Assembly (NCBI GenBank): GCA_965203855.1
Contig: CBDBDN010000007.1
Span: 124,001-188,000 of the forward strand
Source of the DNA: Bin87 sp965203855
GTDB taxonomy: Bacteria; Chloroflexota; Dehalococcoidia; Lucifugimonadales; UBA3495
Reading direction: 5' to 3'
DNA length: 64,000 nt
Shown: positions 37,112-45,194 of the stretch, piece after piece
Numbering within the stretch: position 1 is the first letter of the stretch
How the letters are laid out: every line of letters begins with the position of its first letter
Notes under the pieces: generated by a model
Database searches by the model: none
The model's input: only the letters and a program-made list of their open reading frames with translations
Told to the model about the DNA's origin: nothing
Position numbers and translations under genes: made by a program

Positions 37112-38002
37112 TCAGGCTTCGTACACCGTTTTGCCGCCTACCATCGTGCGTTCTACGGGGATGTCTTTGATGGCAAAGGGGTCAATGGCGGTAGGATCGG
37201 CGCCCAGAACTACCAGGTCGGCCAGTTTGCCGGCGGTGATGCTGCCCTTGATGTTTTCCTCAAATCCGGCATAAGCGCCGTTTTGGGTGTAGATCCGCAG
37301 GGCATCCTCAACCGAGATGCGCTGGTTGAGGCCCCACTCCCGGCCTTCGCTGTCGGTGCGGGTAACGCAGCTCTGTATGCCCATCAACGGCTCAAACGGA
37401 CCGGGCGGGTAGTCGGTAGCGCCGGTGGCCATCACTCCGTAATCCATAAAGGAACGCTGGGCAAACATCCATTGCAGCCTTTCCGCGCCGTAGAACCGCA
37501 TCTTTTCGCCGTGGTAATACACATAGGTGCAGAACGGCGTGGCTACCGCGCCCAGCTTTCGCATCCGGGTGAGCAGGTCGGGGTTCACCAGGGTGCAATG
37601 CTCAATACGATGGCGCGGGTCGGGACGGGGATAAGCCGCCTGCGCCTGTTCGTAGGCTTGCAGCACCAGGTCAATGGTAGCGTCGCCGTTGGCGTGGATG
37701 CACACCTGGAAGCCGGCGGCGTGCATCTCCATAACATTGCCGGCGATTTCATCCGCCGTCATCGTCAAAATGCCGTGGTCGCAGCAGCTGTCCACATAGG
37801 GCTGCGCCAGGTAAGCGGTGCGGGATGCAATGGCGCCGTCGGCAACCATTTTGATGCCGCCGATACGCAGCAAGTCATCGCCCAGTCCGGAGCGGATGCC
37901 GGCGTCGCGCAGGGCGGGGAAATAACGGTAGTACATCAGGGCATAGACGCGCAGGGACAGTTCGCCGGCGGCGCGGCCTTTCCTGGTAGGTTTGCAGTTC
38001 AT
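37112..38002 (-). pseudogene. YtcJ-like amidohydrolase, C-terminal two-thirds (frameshifted gene)
   Basis: This 296-codon frame holds GELSLRVYALMYYRYFPALR, the metal-site segments VCIHANGDATIDLVLQAY and HRIEHCTLVNPDLLTRM, a LMGIQSCVTRTDS stretch and the closing AGKLADLVVLGADPTAIDPF. It corresponds to residues ~230-530 of YtcJ/AepA-type amidohydrolases. The apparent start MNCKPTRK is an artefact of a shift: the neighbouring frame gives HDARVTDYELQTYQER immediately before AAGELS. It belongs to one gene with 38126-38710. Confidence 0.8.
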
Positions 38003-38710
38003 AATCGGTAACGCGCGCGTCGTGGGACGCTGGTCAAGCCGGCCCGGTTGAGCATTTTGCAGATGGTGCGGAGTCCCTGCCGGCGGGTTTCGGCGGACTC
38101 AACCGGCAAGTGATGTTCCCGCAGGTCATCGGCGGCCCGCTCGTAGATTACGCCGTCCAGCCGGCCGGTGTCCGGGGTTGCGGCCCAGGCGGCCGCCGGG
38201 CGGATCGGGGGTTTCGTCGTTAAAGCCGGCAAGATCCAAAGCCATGCTGTTGCCAAAATAGACATGGCCGGCCCGGTGCGACACCAGAATGGGATGCTCC
38301 GCGCTGACGGCGTCCAGATCTTCCCGGCGCAGAAAGCGGTTTTCGGCGGTCTTGGTGTCGTCAAACTTGAACCCCTGGACCCATTGGCCGGGCGGCGTAG
38401 TTGCCATTCGTTCCCGCAGTGCGGATTGAATGTCGGCAATGGACGGCAGCGCGCAGTCGGCGGCCATAACATGGCGGGTGCCGCTGCTGAGGACGTGGAT
38501 ATGGGCGTCAATAAAGCCGGGCAGGACGGTTTTGCCGGGCAAATCCAGCACTTGGGTAGCCGGCCCGATAAGGGTTTCAATGTCGCTGTCGCTGCCTACG
38601 GCGATAAACCGTCCGTTGGAGATGGCGGCGGCGGAAGCGCGCGGCAAAGCCGGGTCAATAGTAATGATATTGGCGCGGCGAATGACGGTTTGGGCGTGAT
38701 GCGATGGCAT
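38003..38710 (-). pseudogene. YtcJ-like amidohydrolase, N-terminal third (frameshifted gene)
   Basis: From ATG 38710 the frame encodes HAQTVIRRANIITIDPALPR, the metal motif GFIDAHIHVLSSGTRH (~residues 64-79) and QWVQGFKFDDTKTAENRFL. At about 38175 an extra G in CCCCGGACACC leaves the frame; without it the reading continues NPDTGRLDGVIYERAADDLR to MLNRAGLTSV. There a further extra C (about 38023) interrupts it. At least three small indels separate this part from 37112-38002. The intact enzyme would be a zinc-dependent hydrolase of amide or imine bonds. Confidence 0.78.
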
Positions 38711-38800
38711 AGCAGCAACCTCGTTAGATGGAGTTTGCGATGGTTAGGTTCGCATTATACTGGCCGGGCAATGATTAGCATAATTCGGTTTCCGCAGCTG

Positions 38801-38918
38801 CCGTCATTCCGGCGCCCCTGCTACCGTCATTCCGGCGCAAGCCGGAATCCGGCGTCGTACCCCTTACTACGGCAATGGAGCCGGCAAGCATAGATTCCGG
38901 CGCAAGCCGGAATGACGG
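38801..38918. repeat. Paired CATTCCGG palindromes around a ~45-bp core
   Basis: A single arm at 38801-38814 precedes a full palindrome at 38824-38850. A core (CGTCGTACCCCTTACTACGG, then AATGGAGCCGGCAAGCATAG) and an inverted palindrome at 38893-38917 follow. The same core, diverged, is inside the MITE at 44657-44837 and, inverted, in that at 4658-4837, so the pair is a composite unit that MITEs carry. No gene is present between 38711 and 39013. Confidence 0.8.
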
Positions 38919-38968
38919 CGAATATGCCCACAGGCCCTAGCGGCAGTGCAGCGCAGCCAAGTCTTGGC

Positions 38969-38974
38969 GTATAA
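38969..38974 (+). promoter_or_regulatory. TATAAT -10-like element
   Basis: A perfect TATAAT lies 40 bp before the Uma2 start at 39014. No convincing -35 is seen at 16-18 bp, so this is a weak prediction. Confidence 0.3.
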
Positions 38975-39013
38975 TAGCCGTGCGCTGATTCCGTTCCTTG
39001 AGGGCTTGCCGCT

Positions 39014-39805
39014 ATGACTACCCGCCAAATTGTATTGCCGGATGCCCCCCCGCTGCCGGCGCCGGACGCCATCAACACATTCCCCCACTTTCCGCCGCGT
39101 TCCGATATGATGAATTCCCTGTTCCTGCACCGACCGGCGTGGCAGCCCGCCCTGCATCGCCAGCTCAGCGCAGTTCACCGCAACCCGTTGGTAATCAGCG
39201 AAATGCCATTGGCCTGGCGGCATAATCAGGGCTCCGGTATGTTTATTCCCGACCTGATGATCGCTTTTGATGTGGACTGCGACAGCATCATCAGCCGACG
39301 GGGGTATGCGATTACGGAATGGGGCAAGCCGCCCGATTTCGTGCTGGAAATCGCATCGCCGACTACCGCGGCCAACGATGAGGGTAACAAGCGCGTCGGC
39401 TATGCCGGCTACGGCGTGCCGGAATACTGGCGGTTCGATAACGAATGCGGACGGCATTACGCAACGGGACTGGCCGGCGACCGGCTGGCCGGCTCGGAGT
39501 ACCGCCCGATAACGATTCACCGGTATGCGGACGGTATGCACTGGGGGCATAGCGCGGTTCTGAACCTGGATTTGTGCTGGGAATACGGGCAGCTGCGCTG
39601 GTATGACCCAACCGCGCGCCGCTACCTGGACACCTTTGAGCAGGAAGCGGAGGGGCGCATGGCAGAACGAACCGGCCGCATCATTGCCGAAGGGGAACGG
39701 GATACGGAACACGAGCGGCGCATCGCAGAACGCGAGCGGCGACTTGCTGCCGAAGCGGAAGTGCGGCGTCTGCAAGCCGAAATCCGGCGATTGCAAAGTA
39801 CATAG
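39014..39805 (+). CDS. Uma2-family protein (PD-(D/E)XK fold) with coiled-coil tail
   Basis: The 263-residue protein has the Uma2/DUF820 core: MFIPDLMIAFDVD (Asp), KPPDFVLEIASPTTAANDEG (ExA/S motif), NKRVGYAGYGVPEYWRFD. The tail (residues ~205-263; RIAERERRLAAEAEVRRLQ) is a charged helix, probably coiled coil, common in this family. Uma2 proteins keep nuclease-fold residues but their role is unknown. A GAGGG site precedes the ATG. Only the fold is shared with the tandem array at 62.6-64 kb; that group lacks this tail. Confidence 0.85.
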   Translation: MTTRQIVLPDAPPLPAPDAINTFPHFPPRSDMMNSLFLHRPAWQPALHRQLSAVHRNPLVISEMPLAWRHNQGSGMFIPDLMIAFDVDCDSIISRRGYAITEWGKPPDFVLEIASPTTAANDEGNKRVGYAGYGVPEYWRFDNECGRHYATGLAGDRLAGSEYRPITIHRYADGMHWGHSAVLNLDLCWEYGQLRWYDPTARRYLDTFEQEAEGRMAERTGRIIAEGERDTEHERRIAERERRLAAEAEVRRLQAEIRRLQST

Positions 39806-40089
39806 TAGCCGCTGGTTCAGCAGGGAAGCTGTAGGTATGCAGCCGTTCCATTGGATACTTTCGGGAATGGATGGTATCCACCGCTCGCCGGAACGGACGG
39901 CAACCCGATCGCCGATGCCCCAACGTCGCACCGCTTGCGCTCCGATAGCGGCAATGTGGACTATGGCTTCGTCGCCGATTTCAGGGATTTCCAGCCGGCG
40001 CAGTTCCATAGCGTTGGGCGCAGTGGCAGCGGCGGGGTATTCTTTACATAAACCGCCGATGCGGTTACAGTCGGATTATCCCCATCCCT

Positions 40090-40260
40090 GAGGCTAGGCA
40101 ATGGCCGGCGCGCTTACAGCCCCGACATCCGCTGCCCGGAATGCGGCTCCAACCGGATGACCCGGAACGGCGCTGCCCAAGGCCGCCAGGTCTATCGCTG
40201 CGGCAACCGCAAACGCTATTACACGCATGGCGCCGCTTACACCGAACTATTCCTGGCGGC
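40090..40260 (+). pseudogene. IS1-like transposase zinc-ribbon remnant
   Basis: One frame encodes GRRAYSPDIRCPECGSNRMT, RNGAAQGRQVYRCGNRKRYY and THGAAYTELF. This is the pattern CPxC...RNG...GxQxYxC...K of the N-terminal zinc ribbon of IS1-type InsA proteins. There is no catalytic part and no credible start, and sequence homology ends at the 107-bp repeat that starts at 40293. The stretch 39806-40089 upstream holds no gene I can support. Confidence 0.5.
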
Positions 40261-41015
40261 TTTACCTGCTGCGGGGCAATTCCAAGCGCGGCCGGCGCGG
40301 CGACAATGCCATCGTCCGCATTCCGGGCGGGACGCCGCCACTAGTCCTAACACAGTCCGGGCACAGTCCGGAGGCCGTTGACCGCTGTACGCCCGGCCAG
40401 CAGCCCCGTTGGTACAATGTCCGCGACGGCCAGGCCGCCTACAACGGCGGCAACAGCGACAGCGGCTGGCTCATTGTCCTGGAACACGGCAGCCATGCCG
40501 CGGCCGTAGCCGGCACGCCGGACCGCTATGTAAGAAACGACGCCAGCGGCGATTATGTTTGGAACGGTTTCGGTAGCCGCTACATCCAGTTAACCGGCAA
40601 TCGCTGGACCAGACACGGAAATGATGATTACCGCTTGGATCCCGCCGGTAATCGCGTCAGAACCGCTACTACGCCTTGGAGCCCCGGCGACCCCACTCCT
40701 GCCGCGGATTTTGCCGCCTTTCTCTTCCGCTACGACCGCATCCCGGGCACCCCGGACATCCCCGCAAGAGGCGGCCAATACATCCGCTGGGCCCCACATG
40801 GCCTGGTGCCGATAGTTCGGCTGCCGGCATTTCAACCCCTCTTTCCCATCGCCTTTTTGATGCGGCGCGCTATCCCCCGCATCACCCGCCCGCCGCTGAT
40901 GCAGGTTGTGGGCAATCAGCGGGGCCAGCGTCGGGTTGGCCGCTACCAGCGGGGCCACCCACTTGCGGAGTTCCGCCATCGTGGGCGGCTTTTCGTCCCA
41001 CTCCGGCGCTACTGA
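40227..41015 (+). pseudogene. Rearranged paralog of the poly-C secreted protein
   Basis: Within this frame residues coded by about 40400-40800 look real: QQPRWYNVRDGQAAYNGGNS followed by DSGWLIVL matches the gene at 42212 almost base for base. Near 40790 the ending YIRWAPHGLVPIV becomes YIRW-A-MAWCR-stop of that paralog if one C of a CCCC run is removed, giving a native stop at about 40815. The 5' part lacks a signal peptide and consists of the 107-bp repeat and the IS1-like remnant. I read it as a broken copy. Its 3' part is antisense to the tail of the inositol monophosphatase frame. Confidence 0.5.
40293..40399. repeat. 107-bp dispersed repeat, copy 2
   Basis: This is the counterpart of 23733-23839 at about 90% identity. 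It joins the zinc-ribbon remnant to the 5' part of the following secreted-type gene, which suggests it marks a recombination joint. Confidence 0.8.
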
Positions 41016-41777
41016 TTCCAGCGGATGCCATTGCTTGCGGCCGGGCAGCCGGGTCATTACCGTACCGCCGGCTTCTTGCACCGCCAGCGCGCCGCCCAGC
41101 ATATCCCACAGCCGGGGCGCCCCGATGACGGCAAACTGCATCATCCCCATCGCCGTCAGCGCCAGCTCGTAGGCGATGCTGCCCGTTACCCGCAGCTGGC
41201 CCAGCGGCTGCCCTTGCAATCCTTTGCCCAACCGGGTCGTAGCGCCGAAAGAGCCGGGCAGCCCGATTAGCCGGTCGCCGCGCAGCCGTTCCGTCTGATA
41301 TACCGACACCGGAACGCCGTCGCGGAAAGCGCCGCCGCCAGCCCGGCAATGCACCACGATGCCGCCCTCCGCATTGGGCCAAGGAATAAAGACCGCTCCC
41401 GCCAGCAGACGGCCCCGATACAGCACGCCAATGGACGATGCATAAACCGGCAGGCCATTCATAAAATTGGTAGTGCCGTCCAGCGGATCCAATACCCACA
41501 GGAAATCCGGCGCCGGCGTTGCGGCGTCTGCGTTGGCGGCATCCGTGTCCTCCTCGCCCAGGATGCCGTGCGCCGGAAACTGCCGCGCGATTTGCCCGGC
41601 CAGATACGCCTGCGCCTGCTTGTCGGCAGAAGTTACCGGATCCTGCCGCGCCTCATCCTTGTATTCCACGCTCAAAGCCCGCCCGAAATGGCCGGCCAGC
41701 AACGCCCCCGCCCCACGCGCCAACGCAGCGGCGGCAGCCTCTATTTCGCGAGCAGTATCATCAGCCGGCACAAGCAT
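40590..41777 (-). CDS. Inositol monophosphatase family protein
   Basis: ATG 41777 gives 389 residues. The first ~290 are a normal IMPase: DPVTSADKQAQAYLAGQI, GEEDTD (metal Glu), WVLDPLDGTTNFMNGLPVYA (DPLDGT metal motif), GSIAYELALTAMG and the C-terminal RLWDMLGGALAVQEAGG (WD motif). The last ~100 residues (after LIAHNLHQRR) have no similarity to the family and run antisense to the secreted-type pseudogene, so the native stop was probably lost. It would remove phosphate from inositol, nucleotide (CysQ-like) or sugar phosphates. Confidence 0.85.
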   Translation of the reverse strand: MLVPADDTAREIEAAAAALARGAGALLAGHFGRALSVEYKDEARQDPVTSADKQAQAYLAGQIARQFPAHGILGEEDTDAANADAATPAPDFLWVLDPLDGTTNFMNGLPVYASSIGVLYRGRLLAGAVFIPWPNAEGGIVVHCRAGGGAFRDGVPVSVYQTERLRGDRLIGLPGSFGATTRLGKGLQGQPLGQLRVTGSIAYELALTAMGMMQFAVIGAPRLWDMLGGALAVQEAGGTVMTRLPGRKQWHPLESVAPEWDEKPPTMAELRKWVAPLVAANPTLAPLIAHNLHQRRAGDAGDSAPHQKGDGKEGLKCRQPNYRHQAMWGPADVLAASCGDVRGARDAVVAEEKGGKIRGRSGVAGAPRRSSGSDAITGGIQAVIIISVSGPAIAG

Positions 41778-41805
41778 AATGCCGGATTGTACATTATTCC
41801 CCCCC

Positions 41806-41973
41806 AACCGTCATTCCGCACCCCCGCAACCGTCCTCCTTCTCGCAACCGTCATTCCGTACCTCCTCAACCGTCATTCGTACCCCCCAACCGCCATTCCA
41901 CTCCCGCAACCGTCATTCGTACCCCCCAACCACCATTCCGCCCTCAACCGTCATTCCGGCGAAAGCCGGAATC
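41806..41973. repeat. Array of seven AACCGTCATTCC arms ending in a palindrome
   Basis: Units of 18-22 bp begin with AACCGTCATTCC or variants and carry C-rich linkers. They end in a complete palindrome at about 41949-41973. The following 41974-42211 stretch has a diverged copy of the palindrome-pair core and no gene. Confidence 0.85.
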
Positions 41974-42211
41974 TATGACTGCCCGTTCCCCCACTATAGG
42001 GGCGGATTACGACTTTCAGCGAAATTACGGATCCAGGCCCCAATCACCCCGGAAACGCCACCGCGTTGGCCGGCCATCTTGCTTATTTAGACAATATGAA
42101 ATATCATCCAATTGCCGCTGGATAATTTACGGCGGCTTACCCCCGCCATTCGCTGCGACCAGTAAATCAGCGCCAAATTCATCTACATACTGGAAAGCCC
42201 GGAGTGAAATT

Positions 42212-42837
42212 ATGACCGCCATTCTGCCCCCCCCCCCCCCCGACATTGGCTAACTAAAATCCTGCTGCCGGCTTGGCGGCGGTACGGCAAGGCCGCCGCT
42301 ATCATCGTCTTGGCCGGGCTGGTCGTTGCCAGCGGGGTAGCATTTCCCTACGATAAAGCGGCAGCGCAGGGCGCCCACGGCGGCTATACTTATTCGCAGC
42401 GGGTTTGCCAGGAGTACGGCCAGCAGCCCCGTTGGTACAATGTCCGCGACGGCCAGGCCGCTTACAACGGCGGCAACAGCGACAGCGGCTGGCTTATCGT
42501 GCTGATTGTATCCGGCGGCACCAGGATTGTATTTAACGAACCGCGTTTCTATTCCGGCGCGCTCCCGGCCCCCGTTGAACTTGCCTCGCCGCGGCGTGAG
42601 AAAGTGCAAGTTATCGGCAGCAGCGGCAGCAACATAATCACTGGCTTTATCACTTACAACGGCGACGGCACTCGCAACGCCGAATTGGTCATTGACCGCA
42701 ACAACGACGGCGATATTGACGAAGCCGGAGACAAAACTGGCGGCCCCTCCAACAACCAATGGGAATTCCGCAGGTACACCACAGAAGCCTACGGCGCCAG
42801 ATACATCCGCTGGGCCAATATGGCGTGGTGCCGTTAG
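42212..42837 (+). CDS. Secreted or membrane-anchored protein behind a poly-C tract (candidate phase-variable gene)
   Basis: ATG 42212 has GGAG at 7 nt. It is followed by MTAIL and a run of fifteen C (42227-42241). With 15 C the frame stops at 42251-42253. With 13 or 16 C it would continue RHWLTKILLPAWRRYGKA, then AAIIVLAGLVVASGVAF, a positively charged start plus hydrophobic core as in a signal peptide, and on to the stop at 42837. The mature part (~165 residues) has two Cys near its ends, a GQQPRWYNVRDGQAAYNGGN segment shared with 40400 and a Ca-binding-like loop DRNNDGDIDEAGD. Function unknown. Confidence 0.7.
42227..42241 (+). repeat. Poly-C tract of 15 bases
   Basis: This is the only homopolymer of this length that I noticed in the window. 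It sits six codons after the start of the secreted-type gene, in the position of known slipped-strand switches. Its length as assembled is out of frame with the signal peptide by one base. Confidence 0.9.
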
Positions 42838-43011
42838 CATCTGAACTGCCCCATACCGACTGGCAACGGTCGCCAGCCATCCACAAGCGCCCATCAGCCC
42901 CCGGCATCCGGCGACGGCGAAGCAGCCCGCTCCTGGCAAGGCCGCGGCGCCGGCCCGCCCGGCCCGCTTGCCTGTTATAATCTCCGCCAGCACATCAGGA
43001 GGCCGGGAATA

Positions 43012-43803
43012 ATGGACTTGCAGCTGAACGGAAAAGTAGCCATCGTGGGCGGCGCCAGCAAGGGGCTCGGCCGCGCCTGCGCCGAAATACTGGCCGAGGA
43101 AGGCGCCGGCGTCGCCATCTGCGCCCGCACCGCATCGGATCTGGAACGCACTGCGGACGAAATCCGCGCCGCCACCGGCGCCGATATTTTCACTTTCGCC
43201 GGCAATCTGGACCGAGAGGAAGTCATCGCCGAACTGGTAGCCGCCGCCGCCGGCCATTTCGGACGCATTGACATTATGGTCAACAACTCCGGCGGCCCGC
43301 CCCAGGCTTACGCCAAAGATTCCACTGAGGAACTCTGGCAGGTATCCGCCAACCGTTCCCTGTTCTTTTTCGCCCGTATGACCCGGGAAGCCCTGCCGCA
43401 TCTGCGCGCCCAGGGCGGCGGCCGCATCATCAACATCCTGGCCAGCACCGTCTATACGCCCATCCCCAACCTGGCGCTGTCGGCGGCCACCCGTATGGGC
43501 GTCATCGGCTTTATGAAAAATCTGGCCGACGACTTGGGCCGCGAAAACATCCTTATCAACAACGTCTGCCCCGGCAGCATAATGTCGGAGCGGATGATGG
43601 AAAATGTCGAGGATCGCGCCCGCACGCAGGGCATTCCGGTTGAGGACGCCCTGGCGCAGCGCGCCGAGCAGACCGCGCTGAAACGAATCGGCGAGCCCCG
43701 CGAGCTGGCCTACCTGGTCGCGTTTCTGGCATCCTCCCGTTCCAGCTACATCACCGGAACTACTATGCTGGTGGACGGCGGCCTGGTGCGCTCGGTAATG
43801 TAG
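43012..43803 (+). CDS. Atypical SDR-family oxidoreductase lacking the catalytic Tyr
   Basis: The 263-residue protein has the SDR cofactor motif VGGASKGLGRACAE (~13-26), NNSG (~94-97) and FabG-like ITGTTMLVDGG at the end. At the YxxxK position it reads NLALSAATRMGVIGF, with Leu for Tyr and Arg for Lys. This recalls a known atypical SDR group that keeps the fold but not the usual residues. Classic hydride chemistry is therefore doubtful. It has a strong AGGAGG site and a TATAAT box at 42976-42981. Confidence 0.88.
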   Translation: MDLQLNGKVAIVGGASKGLGRACAEILAEEGAGVAICARTASDLERTADEIRAATGADIFTFAGNLDREEVIAELVAAAAGHFGRIDIMVNNSGGPPQAYAKDSTEELWQVSANRSLFFFARMTREALPHLRAQGGGRIINILASTVYTPIPNLALSAATRMGVIGFMKNLADDLGRENILINNVCPGSIMSERMMENVEDRARTQGIPVEDALAQRAEQTALKRIGEPRELAYLVAFLASSRSSYITGTTMLVDGGLVRSVM

Positions 43804-43842
43804 CCGTCCGGCTCCGCTACGGCCCCCGCATACCATTCCGCA

Positions 43843-44217
43843 ATGACTACACCGCCGCGTCCGCCGCGTCCGGCTCCTCAACCGCCGCCGGAGCCGACTA
43901 CCGCCGCCGAGTTCGTAGAACGCGGCAACCGCTACAGCCGCAATGGCGTGTACGACCGCGCCATCGCCGACTACACCGCCGCCATCGTGCTGGACGCCGG
44001 CCTGGCCGATGCCTGGTTCAACCGGGGCGTATCCTGGTACGAAGTGGGCGATTACACCCAGTCCATCGCCGACCTCACCGAAGCCATCCGGCTGAACCCG
44101 GACGATGACAACTACTATTCCCGCCGTTCCCTTTCGCATCTGTTCAACGACCAGCCCGAACCGGCCCAGGCTGATATGGACGCCAGCGAAGCCATACGGC
44201 TGCGGGCTTGGCAGTAA
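43843..44217 (+). CDS. TPR-repeat protein
   Basis: The 124-residue protein starts with a Pro-rich segment (RPPRPAPQPPPEP) and has about 2.5 tetratricopeptide repeats: FVERGNRYSRNGVYDRAIAD, AWFNRGVSWYEVGDYTQSIA and the weaker YYSRRSLSHLFNDQPEPAQ. TPRs mediate protein contacts; no partner domain is present. It follows the SDR gene by 39 bp. No signal peptide. Confidence 0.85.
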   Translation: MTTPPRPPRPAPQPPPEPTTAAEFVERGNRYSRNGVYDRAIADYTAAIVLDAGLADAWFNRGVSWYEVGDYTQSIADLTEAIRLNPDDDNYYSRRSLSHLFNDQPEPAQADMDASEAIRLRAWQ

Positions 44218-44245
44218 CTATCTACCGCAAAGTTGGAGTAATACT

Positions 44246-44590
44246 ATGCTCAATACCAAATCCTGCTCCCTTTCCCGGCTGCGGCGCGCACAATCCGGCC
44301 GGCGTCTTATAGTTAAGGCTGCCGGCAAAACCAGCCGCCGCGCCGCGCCGCATCCCAACCCCAAAGTAGTCAAGCAGGCCGAAAAGATTTTCGCCGGCAT
44401 GGGAATGACCCCGGCAGAGGCCATCGCCCTTTTCTACAAGCAAACCGCCCTGCACGACACTTTCCCCATCACCGAACTGATACCCAACGAGGAAACGCAG
44501 GCCGCCATCCTGGACGCCCGCGCCGGCATCGGCATCAAAAAATATGCCAGCGTAGCAGAAATGATAGCGGATGCGTGTAGCGATGCGTGA
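44246..44590 (+). CDS. RelB/DinJ-family antitoxin, without adjacent toxin
   Basis: ATG 44246 with TTGGAG upstream gives 114 residues. The RelB/DinJ core is clear: PKVVKQAEKIFAGMGMTPAE, AIALFYKQTALHDTFPI, IPNEETQAA. A basic ~35-residue N-terminal extension precedes it. The C-terminus ends KKYASVAEMIADACSDA. No toxin gene follows; instead a MITE lies 66 bp downstream, then a second antitoxin gene whose core DNA is nearly identical. This may be the survivor of a duplicated pair. Confidence 0.82.
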   Translation: MLNTKSCSLSRLRRAQSGRRLIVKAAGKTSRRAAPHPNPKVVKQAEKIFAGMGMTPAEAIALFYKQTALHDTFPITELIPNEETQAAILDARAGIGIKKYASVAEMIADACSDA

Positions 44591-44652
44591 ACTGCGTACA
44601 TCGCCCCGCCGCCGTAGCTATCCAAATCAACTCGGAGGATGATGGCTATATG

Positions 44653-44841
44653 CTAGGGCGTATGGTCATATTCACCGTCATTCCGGCGAAAGCCGGAATC
44701 CAGCGTCGTAATCCCCTACTACGGTAATGGAGGCGGCAACCATAGGTTCCAGCGGAAGCCGGAATGACGGTTGTAGAGGCTACGAAATGACGAATACTTA
44801 CGCCGGACTGCGGCAAATCGTAATATGACTACACCCCCTAA
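44653..44841. mobile_element. 181-bp MITE, second copy
   Basis: The element 44657-44837 has ends GGCGTATGGTCATATT and, from the right inward, GGGGTGTAGTCATATT. It is flanked by CTAG (44653-44656) and CTAA (44838-44841), which differ by one base from a perfect duplication. The interior carries a palindrome pair and core as at 38801-38918. It shares ends, length and inner right part (CGCCGGACTG, GGCAAATC) with the copy at 4658-4837. It lies between the two relB-like genes. Confidence 0.85.
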
Positions 44842-44855
44842 CTGGAGGCACAACG

Positions 44856-45194
44856 ATGCTCAAAACGAAAAACCGCACCGCATCCAGGTTGCGGATTGCT
44901 GAATACCGTCGGCGCCGTATCGTCGGGGCCGATGGCAAAACCCGCCGCCGCGCAACGCCGCATCCCAACCCCAAAGTAGTCAAGCAGGCCGAAAAGATTT
45001 TCGCCGGCATGGGAATGACCCCGGCAGAGGCCATCGCCCTTTTCTACAAGCAAACCGCCCTCCACGACGCTTTCCCCATCACGGAACTGATACCCAACGA
45101 GGAAACGCAGGCTGCCTTGCGCGAACCTACAGAGAGCATGGTCTCTTACGCCAACGTTGCTGAAATGCACGCGGATTTGCTGAAAGATGCGTAA
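44856..45194 (+). CDS. RelB/DinJ-family antitoxin
   Basis: The 112-residue protein shares the PHPNPKVVKQAEKIFAGMGM and MTPAEAIALFYKQTALHDAF core with the upstream copy, but its N-terminus and its C-terminal toxin-binding part (YANVAEMHADLLKDA) differ. A TGGAGG site precedes the ATG. Its stop overlaps the start of the toxin gene by 8 bp, the standard arrangement for dinJ-yafQ pairs. The antitoxin would bind its own promoter and neutralise the toxin. Confidence 0.88.
   Translation: MLKTKNRTASRLRIAEYRRRRIVGADGKTRRRATPHPNPKVVKQAEKIFAGMGMTPAEAIALFYKQTALHDAFPITELIPNEETQAALREPTESMVSYANVAEMHADLLKDA

Noticed and set aside
38867..40009. 380-codon minus-strand frame starting MELRRLEIPEIGDEAIVHIA
   Set aside because: The first residues look vaguely like a dehydrogenase start, but the frame is antisense to the well-supported Uma2 gene and crosses palindromic repeats; no further motif was found.
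42250..44139. 629-codon minus-strand open frame
   Set aside because: It is antisense to the SDR and TPR genes, which have good ribosome sites and family motifs; the reading is low-complexity Gly/Ala/Val, typical of a high-GC shadow.
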